Positions 6,803 to 11,007 of a stretch of 11,007 nucleotides of DNA are shown here, piece after piece (within the stretch, counting starts at the first letter, position 1; the number at the start of each line of letters is the position of its first letter). The stretch comes from Sedimenticola sp. (GTDB lineage: Bacteria > Pseudomonadota > Gammaproteobacteria > Chromatiales > Chromatiaceae). The notes under the pieces were generated by a model. That model did not search any database and had not been told where the DNA came from. It worked only from the letters and a program-made list of their open reading frames with translations. A program made the position numbers and the translations under genes. The stretch spans positions 4,960-15,966 of the forward strand of contig JALVUB010000293.1 in the NCBI GenBank assembly GCA_027023915.1. The letters are read 5' to 3'.

Positions 6803-7170
6803 GAGCGGGCCAGAATGAAGACGCCGAGAATGATGATGCCGATGCCGGCGATGCGCCCGGCGGTAAGCGCCTCGCCCAGCAACGCCGACGCCGCCAGGGC
6901 GTTGACCACATAACCGATGGAAAGCATGGGATAGGCGATGGTCACATCCACCCGGGAGAGCGCCAGAATCCAGACCACCACGCTGATGCCGTAACACCCC
7001 AGCCCCACCCACAGCCAGGGCTCCGACGCCAGCCTGGTGAACAGCGGCCAGGCGGTTTCGGGAGTAAGGCTCAATGCCCCCATGCCGGCCACGCTGGCCT
7101 TGAGCGCGAGCTGGGCCACGGCGTTGAGCAAAACGCCCAACAGAATCAACGCAAATGCGGGAAGCGTCAT
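6799..7170 (-). CDS. Small four-helix EmrE/ArnE/ArnF-like transporter, putative Ara4N-phosphoundecaprenol flippase
   Basis: The 123-aa product is nearly all hydrophobic with four membrane segments (about residues 3-23, 50-70, 77-97 and 102-121), the layout of the SMR/EamA family. NAVAQLALKASV (16-27) and the helix-3/4 segment IAYPMLSIGYVVNALAASAL resemble ArnE/ArnF and related small flippase subunits. In enterics ArnE and ArnF together move undecaprenyl-P-Ara4N across the inner membrane; here only one such gene is present, so it may act as a homo-oligomer. The start ATG at 7170 overlaps the upstream transferase stop as ATGA, and its own stop overlaps the arnB ATG in the same way. A drug-exporting SMR protein is the alternative, but its position between arnT and arnB favours the Ara4N role. 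Confidence 0.82.
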   Translation of the reverse strand: MTLPAFALILLGVLLNAVAQLALKASVAGMGALSLTPETAWPLFTRLASEPWLWVGLGCYGISVVVWILALSRVDVTIAYPMLSIGYVVNALAASALLGEALTAGRIAGIGIIILGVFILARS

Positions 7171-8810
7171 CTTCTGGCAACCACAATGTATCTGGGACCG
7201 GTAAAGATCCTTTTCATGGGTAATCCCATCTTGTTAAGTTGCGGCAGCAAATCCGGACCGAAAACCGCCACCGCCTGCGACTGAGCTTTCCACTGGCTGG
7301 CAAAGCCTTTCAGGTCTGGAATCCACTTCTCTGGTTCCGCCTGGATTCCCATGGACAACTCACCGGCGAACTTCACCAGCCGCACATTCTTTCCAAGATA
7401 AAACGGCAGGGAGTGGGGATAGGTATCCACCACATAGACCGGCACTGAATCCAGCCCGTGGGCGCGGATGGCATCGGCCACCTGACGGCTGGAGCGCGAT
7501 ACCGCGATCTCCTGGAACCCCCAAAGGTGAAGCTGAAAAGCGAGCAGGAACAGCAGACTGGCCGCCGTCATGGAAAGCGCGCCCCGCCACCTCAACAGAG
7601 CCATCCCGCCCAAGACCATGGCCAGGGCGCCGCCCAAAACCCAGGTGCGGTAGTTTACCAGCAGTTTCGGGGGGATGACATCGCTGCTGCCCTTGGTGAT
7701 GAAGACGGCCGCAAGCAAAAGCACCGCCCAACCCGCCAGCGCCACATAGCCGTCCCACCGGCGTTCGCGGGGATGTTCCGCCAGCCGGCGACCAATGAAG
7801 AGTCCCACCACCGGCATCACCGGCAGAATGTAGGCCGGAAGCTTGGAATGGCCCAAAGAGAAAAAAACCAAAGTGAAGGCCACGAACACCCAGAGAAAAC
7901 GCTCGGCATCAAAGGCTCCGTCCCCCCGCTTCCAGGAAAGCCCCGGACGAAAGAGCACGCGCACCCCCGACACCAGCCAGGGCACCACGCCAAGCAGATA
8001 GATGACGACAAAATAGAGCAGCGGCCCGTCTCTGTGGTGCTCTGTGGTCGTGTAGCGTTCGAAATGCTCGTGTATAAAAAAGAAATGGGCGAATTCCGGA
8101 TTGCGCAGACTCACCAACACGAACCAGGGCGCGGTGACGGCCAGCAGCAACAGCAGTCCCTTGACCAGATGGAGATGGCGCCACAACCCCCAATCACGCT
8201 GCCACAAGCTGTAAAAGAGCACCGCCCCGCCCGGCAGTACCAAGCCAATGAGCCCCTTGGAGAGCACCGCCAACCCCAGCATGGCCCAGCCCGCCAGCAT
8301 CCAGCCACGCACATGACCCGCATCCTCCCGGCGAAACTGGGCCAGCACCAGAGCGCCCACGCCGAACACCAGAAAGGCGGAGACGGTCATGTCCAGGGTG
8401 AGTATGTGACCCATGGCCGCAAACAACAGGCTGCTCATGGTGACCAGAAAAGCATAAAAGCCCGTCTTCCCACCATACAGCCTGTCGCCCAGAAACCAGA
8501 CGAAAAGGCCACACAGGTAGCCGATGAGCGCCGTCCAAAGGCGCGCGGTGGCGTTGCTCTGGCCGAACAGCTCGTAGCTGACAGCGGTGGTCCAGTATTG
8601 AAGCGCCGGCTTTTCGAAATATTTGAACCCGTCCACCCGGGGTGTCACCCAATCGCCGCTCGCAACCATCTCCCGGGGGATCTCAGCATAACGTCCCTCA
8701 TCTGGATCGATGAGATCGCGATAGCCAAGCAGAAGAAACCAAAGCAGGCCCAGCAGCAAGGCAGCCCGCCACTGGAAGGTGCCGAAACGCAAGCGTTCAG
8801 CAAGATTCAT
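7167..8810 (-). CDS. arnT: Lipid A 4-amino-4-deoxy-L-arabinosyltransferase ArnT (GT-C, PMT_2)
   Basis: ArnT transfers Ara4N from undecaprenyl phosphate to lipid A phosphates on the periplasmic face of the inner membrane, lowering the negative charge that polymyxin binds. The 547-aa product has the ArnT-type N-terminus: membrane helix (about 16-30), then DPDEGRYAEIPREM (35-48), SGDWVTPR, and FEKPALQYW (65-73), closely matching the enteric PDE-RYAEI and YFEKP motifs. Multiple helices fill the centre; TTEHHRDGPLLYF lies in a later loop and a soluble tail ends the protein. Size agrees with known ArnT (about 550). The ATG at 8810 has GGGAAAG about nine bases upstream and lies 47 bases after dnaQ. 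Of the two GT-C genes here, this one is the better ArnT candidate. Acceptor specificity is inferred from family and context. Confidence 0.87.
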   Translation of the reverse strand: MNLAERLRFGTFQWRAALLLGLLWFLLLGYRDLIDPDEGRYAEIPREMVASGDWVTPRVDGFKYFEKPALQYWTTAVSYELFGQSNATARLWTALIGYLCGLFVWFLGDRLYGGKTGFYAFLVTMSSLLFAAMGHILTLDMTVSAFLVFGVGALVLAQFRREDAGHVRGWMLAGWAMLGLAVLSKGLIGLVLPGGAVLFYSLWQRDWGLWRHLHLVKGLLLLLAVTAPWFVLVSLRNPEFAHFFFIHEHFERYTTTEHHRDGPLLYFVVIYLLGVVPWLVSGVRVLFRPGLSWKRGDGAFDAERFLWVFVAFTLVFFSLGHSKLPAYILPVMPVVGLFIGRRLAEHPRERRWDGYVALAGWAVLLLAAVFITKGSSDVIPPKLLVNYRTWVLGGALAMVLGGMALLRWRGALSMTAASLLFLLAFQLHLWGFQEIAVSRSSRQVADAIRAHGLDSVPVYVVDTYPHSLPFYLGKNVRLVKFAGELSMGIQAEPEKWIPDLKGFASQWKAQSQAVAVFGPDLLPQLNKMGLPMKRIFTGPRYIVVARR

Positions 8811-8857
8811 GAACAGCTTTCCCGGAATATTGAAAGGCGGTCGATGTTACCACGTGG
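8811..8857 (-). other. 47-base dnaQ to arnT junction, no clear promoter or terminator
   Basis: The gap contains the 8-base palindrome CCACGTGG (8850-8857) directly after the dnaQ stop and a weak CTTTC/GAAAG dyad before the arnT start. Neither is followed by a T run, so I see no intrinsic terminator, and there is no convincing -35/-10 pair. Read-through from dnaQ into arnT is possible; a promoter inside dnaQ cannot be excluded. Confidence 0.35.
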
Positions 8858-9577
8858 CTACGCTTTCTCGGTGTTGAGCCACAGACAGTTGCCGCCACTG
8901 ACCTGCTGGATCATATCCAACACCTCACGGTGCAGGGCCAGCTCATCTTCATGGGGGCGCACCACCGGCAGCGGAGGCCGGTCGGCCGACACCCTGCGGA
9001 TGGCCCCGGCTGCCGATTCGCCTGCGCCATCTCCCGTGGCATCGAGAGAGAGCACCGACTGGCCGCCGGTCATGGCGAGATAGACCTCGGCCAAAATCTC
9101 GGCATCGAGCAGGGCGCCGTGTTTCTGCCGGCGGGAGTTGTCGATCTCGTAACGACCACAGAGCGCATCCAGGCTGTTGCGCTGGCCGGGATGCTTCTCG
9201 CGCGCCATCACCAGGGTGTCGGTGATCTTGCAGTAGTGTTCCAGAGTCTCCCAACCGTCCAGCCGCGCCAGCTCCGCGTTGATGAAACCCACGTCGAAAG
9301 GCGCATTGTGAATGATGAGCTCCGCTCCTTTCACATAACCGATGAAGTCCTCCACGATATCGGCAAAACGGGGCTTGTCGGCCAAAAACTCGTTAGTGAT
9401 GCCGTGCACCTCCTCGGCGCCGGCGTCAATAAGGCGATCCGGTTGAAGATACTGGTGGAAATCATTGCCGGTGGGGCGGCGGTCAACCAGCTCCACACAG
9501 CCGATCTCAATGATGCGGTGCCCTTGCTCCGGCTCCAGGCCGGTGGTTTCCGTATCCAGCACGATTTGACGATTCAT
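8858..9577 (-). CDS. dnaQ: DNA polymerase III epsilon subunit, 3'-5' proofreading exonuclease
   Basis: DnaQ removes misincorporated bases as part of the Pol III core with alpha and theta. The 239-aa product shows the DnaQ-type DEDDh exonuclease: VLDTETTGLEP (6-16) with D8 and E10, HNAPFDVGFIN (90-100) with D95, and KHGALLDAEILAEVYLAMTGG (152-172) with H153 and D158. These correspond to D12, E14, D103, H162 and D167 of the E. coli protein. The C-terminal part (about 180-239) is the variable, alpha-binding tail; the length is close to the usual 240 or so. Start ATG at 9577 overlaps the rnhA stop as ATGA, so the two are probably translated as a coupled pair. Co-directional rnhA-dnaQ is common in gammaproteobacteria such as Pseudomonas, whereas in E. 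coli the pair is divergent. Confidence 0.96.
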   Translation of the reverse strand: MNRQIVLDTETTGLEPEQGHRIIEIGCVELVDRRPTGNDFHQYLQPDRLIDAGAEEVHGITNEFLADKPRFADIVEDFIGYVKGAELIIHNAPFDVGFINAELARLDGWETLEHYCKITDTLVMAREKHPGQRNSLDALCGRYEIDNSRRQKHGALLDAEILAEVYLAMTGGQSVLSLDATGDGAGESAAGAIRRVSADRPPLPVVRPHEDELALHREVLDMIQQVSGGNCLWLNTEKA

Positions 9578-10020
9578 GAGTTCAACTCTTCGATGGCGCG
9601 GTTTGCCAGAGCATCAACCCGCTCGTTCCCCGCATGACCACTATGTCCCTTCACCCACTGCCACTCCACTTGGTGCTGGTTCACCAGCTTGTCAAGTTCC
9701 TGCCACAGATCGGCATTCTTCACTGGCTGGCGGGAAGCAGTACGCCAGCCGTTGCGCTTCCATTTATGAATCCACTGCTCCATGCCGTTCTTCACATATT
9801 GGGAATCGGTGACGATACGCACCCGGCTGGGCCGCTTAAGCGCCTTCAGCCCGTTAATCACAGCCATCAGTTCCATGCGGTTGTTGGTGGTGTGTTGCTC
9901 GGCGCCGCAAAGTTCTTTCTCCACGCCCTTATAACGCAACAAGACCCCCCAACCGCCGGGGCCAGGATTGCCCTTGCAGGCACCGTCGGTATAGAGCATT
10001 ACCACTTCCTCTTCAGCCAT
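9574..10020 (-). CDS. rnhA: Ribonuclease HI
   Basis: RNase HI degrades RNA in RNA-DNA hybrids such as R-loops and replication primers. The 148-aa product has YTDGACKGNPGPGGWG (10-25), TTNNRMELMA (44-53), TDSQYVKNGM (71-80) and WVKGHSGHAGNERVDALA (122-139). Counting gives the active-site residues D12, E50, D72, H126 and D136, each two past the E. coli residues, so the site is complete. It is slightly shorter than the E. coli enzyme (155 aa) because of a short C-terminus. I chose the ATG at 10020, which overlaps the methyltransferase stop by 8 bases (ATGGCTGA); the frame is open to 10131 but that part lies inside the upstream gene. An ATG at codon 8 is possible but would leave almost nothing before the first strand. 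Confidence 0.96.
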   Translation of the reverse strand: MAEEEVVMLYTDGACKGNPGPGGWGVLLRYKGVEKELCGAEQHTTNNRMELMAVINGLKALKRPSRVRIVTDSQYVKNGMEQWIHKWKRNGWRTASRQPVKNADLWQELDKLVNQHQVEWQWVKGHSGHAGNERVDALANRAIEELNS

Positions 10021-10771
10021 TTCGCTTTTCCACCAGATTGGCCACGGGTTCCACCGATGCCCTACCCAACTTGCGCGGCAGACGCCAGCGGGGCCGGATG
10101 GGCGTGAGCGTGGAAACCCGCTTGGTGGCAACCACGATATAGATGCCCGCCAGGCGAGGCCAAAATCGCGCCCCCGTCTTCTCCATGAGCCGCGCCCAGC
10201 GCATGAGCCAAGCGCGTTTCCATGGCGGCCGGAAAAGAAAGGTTTCCGTCTGATTCAGATCAAACCCCAGCAGCGAGAGCCAGTCTCCCACCCGTGCGCT
10301 GGAGATGAAGTGACCACGCCAGGGCAGCTTCCGCCCCGCCCCAGGCATGGAACGCCACAGGCCCCACAGGCTCCAGGGGTTGAACCCGACAATCACCACC
10401 CGACCTTCCGGGATAAGCACCCGCTCCACTTCCCGTAGCACCTGGTGTGGATTCTCCGCAAAATCCAGTGTGTGAGGCAGCACAACCGCGTCGATAAGGT
10501 CGGAAGCCAAGGGCAGCCGCTCAGGCAGCGCCAGCACGTCATTTCCTCTGACACAGGTGCCGACATGGAACCGGCGCCCGATGGGGCAACTCTGAAGATA
10601 GTCAAACCGCCGACATAGCGGACTGACTTCCACCAGAAAATAGCCGAACAGGCCCTCGACGACAGGCGCCAGACGCTTCCGCTCCTGTTCCAGCACCAAC
10701 GCTCCAAGGTCGGTCTGAAACCAGCGATCCAGCGCCTCAACCAGCGCCTCATTGCCATTGGCTCGATCCAT
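10013..10771 (-). CDS. YafS-like SAM-dependent methyltransferase family protein, function unknown
   Basis: The 252-aa product resembles the methyltransferase-fold protein encoded next to rnhA in many gammaproteobacteria (YafS in E. coli). Visible family features are WFQTDLGALVLEQE (17-30), LFGYFLVEVSP (41-51), LPERLPLASDLIDAVVLPHT (82-101), PHQVLREVERVLIPEG (108-123) and IVGFNPWSLWGLW (127-139), then DWLSLLGFD and a basic C-terminal tail. The LPxASDxxDxVxLPHTLxF part is the Methyltransf_11-type core, but the usual glycine-rich SAM motif I is not recognisable, as is normal for this subfamily. No substrate is known to me. I use the ATG at 10771 because the alternative at 10810 precedes unrelated residues. 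There is no good ribosome site; a TACAAT lies only 7 bases upstream. It appears to head the run with rnhA and dnaQ. Confidence 0.85.
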   Translation of the reverse strand: MDRANGNEALVEALDRWFQTDLGALVLEQERKRLAPVVEGLFGYFLVEVSPLCRRFDYLQSCPIGRRFHVGTCVRGNDVLALPERLPLASDLIDAVVLPHTLDFAENPHQVLREVERVLIPEGRVVIVGFNPWSLWGLWRSMPGAGRKLPWRGHFISSARVGDWLSLLGFDLNQTETFLFRPPWKRAWLMRWARLMEKTGARFWPRLAGIYIVVATKRVSTLTPIRPRWRLPRKLGRASVEPVANLVEKRNG

Positions 10772-10778
10772 TCCGATT

Positions 10779-10784
10779 ATTGTA
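10779..10784 (-). promoter_or_regulatory. Candidate -10 element for the methyltransferase-rnhA-dnaQ operon
   Basis: On the minus strand TACAAT, followed by AAT, matches TATAAT at five of six positions. It ends 7 bases before the ATG at 10771, so transcription would begin at or next to the start codon. The hexamer 17 bases upstream is CGCCCC, so there is no -35 support and the call is tentative. Confidence 0.3.
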
Positions 10785-10846
10785 CCGGCAAACCGGCAGG
10801 CGGGGCGCACCCCGACAAAGCCAGGGATAGCCTTGAGTCATCGCGC

Positions 10847-10863
10847 CGCAAACGCGGTTTGCG
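10847..10863. repeat. Perfect inverted repeat CGCAAAC-GCG-GTTTGCG
   Basis: A 7-base perfect inverted repeat with a 3-base centre lies 76 bases upstream of the methyltransferase start. It has no adjoining T run on either strand. It could be a protein-binding dyad or a hairpin in a leader. A related core, GCAAAC, occurs in the small CCGG-CAAA-CCGG dyad at 10785-10796, next to the start. Confidence 0.45.
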
Positions 10864-10868
10864 TGGAG

Positions 10869-10893
10869 AAAAATTGCCGGAATGACAATTTTT
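10869..10893. terminator. Possible bidirectional terminator-like hairpin
   Basis: AAAAATTG (10869-10876) and CAATTTTT (10886-10893) form an 8-base perfect stem around a 9-base loop. The plus strand ends in six T residues and the minus strand in five, so it could end transcripts arriving from either side. The stem has only one G-C pair, which makes it weak, and no gene is known to end here inside the window. Confidence 0.3.
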
Positions 10894-11007
10894 TGAGATC
10901 CCCGGAGGAAAGTCTGAATTCTTCAGGCCTTCTTCAATTGACCCATCGAGGGTTCGAGTCCTTGGCTTGGCCCAAGGCCTTCGGCTTCGGGAAAGAAACG
11001 AGAAAAT

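Larger units (their letters stand above)
10772..11007. other. 236-base non-coding region at the right edge
   Basis: No gene is recognised here. It holds four small dyads: CCGG-CAAA-CCGG (10785-10796), CGGGG-CGCA-CCCCG (10801-10814), the 17-base palindrome at 10847-10863 and the AT stem at 10869-10893. A plus-strand frame remains open through much of the region to the window end, but its translation is not recognisable and it lacks a good start. In E. coli the neighbour of yafS on this side is the divergent gloB; nothing resembling its start lies before the edge. Confidence 0.5.

Noticed and set aside
7458..9083. Plus-strand open frame of 541 codons opposite arnT and the end of dnaQ
   Set aside because: Its composition is Gln/His/Arg/Pro-rich low complexity typical of antisense frames to hydrophobic genes, and it crosses two well-supported genes.
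9835..9840. A third CTTAAG hexamer
   Set aside because: It lies inside rnhA, has no second half-site 5 bases away, and is within the number expected by chance in 11 kb.
10949..10974. A tRNA T-arm-like segment (GGTTCGAGTCC) followed by a CCA near the right edge
   Set aside because: The stem pairs only partly, the CCA is one base out of register for a 7-base acceptor plus discriminator, and no matching 5' acceptor, D-arm or anticodon arm is found upstream. I treat it as chance.
10863..11007. Plus-strand open frame from a GTG at 10863 to the window end
   Set aside because: It has no good ribosome site, its codons cross two hairpins, and the translation is not recognisable. It is not like GloB, the neighbour expected from E. 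coli. It could at most be part of an unseen gene.

Overview
The window is one continuous minus-strand block of eleven genes with no convincing plus-strand gene. It is GC-rich and has the architecture of a gammaproteobacterium. The right end carries the YafS-like methyltransferase, rnhA and dnaQ run that is conserved in that class, all in one direction here. The rest is a complete set of genes for making and attaching 4-amino-4-deoxy-L-arabinose (Ara4N) to lipid A, the modification behind polymyxin and cationic peptide resistance in Gram-negative bacteria. I cannot name the genus from sequence alone.

Layout in transcription order (right to left): a 236-base upstream region rich in small inverted repeats (10772-11007); a YafS-like methyltransferase (10013-10771); rnhA (9574-10020); dnaQ (8858-9577); a 47-base gap; an ArnT-type GT-C glycosyltransferase (7167-8810); a single small EmrE/ArnE/ArnF-like membrane protein (6799-7170); arnB aminotransferase (5681-6802); arnC undecaprenyl-phosphate transferase (4726-5688); a stand-alone ArnA formyltransferase (3806-4729); a 92-base gap; a stand-alone ArnA-type UDP-glucuronate decarboxylase/dehydrogenase (2673-3713); a 132-base AT-richer regulatory gap; arnD deformylase (1626-2531); and a second, divergent GT-C glycosyltransferase (5-1639).

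How the genes work together, by analogy with the known Ara4N pathway: the dehydrogenase converts UDP-glucuronate to UDP-4-keto-pentose, ArnB aminates it, the formyltransferase N-formylates it, ArnC moves the formylated sugar to undecaprenyl phosphate, ArnD removes the formyl group, the small membrane protein probably flips the lipid-linked sugar across the inner membrane, and ArnT transfers it to lipid A. The UDP-glucose dehydrogenase (ugd) that supplies UDP-glucuronate is not in the window, and neither is a two-component regulator.

The main points of interest are: (1) an exact PmrA-type box, CTTAAG-N5-CTTAAG at 2586-2602, in the gap before arnD, which suggests polymyxin-type two-component control of a sub-operon; (2) ArnA split into two genes, with the dehydrogenase gene bounded by the two largest gaps in the cluster; (3) two different GT-C transferases, one at each end of the Ara4N cluster; and (4) one SMR-type protein where enterics have the ArnE/ArnF pair. 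I found no mobile element, CRISPR array, rRNA or tRNA gene, and no clearly novel system.
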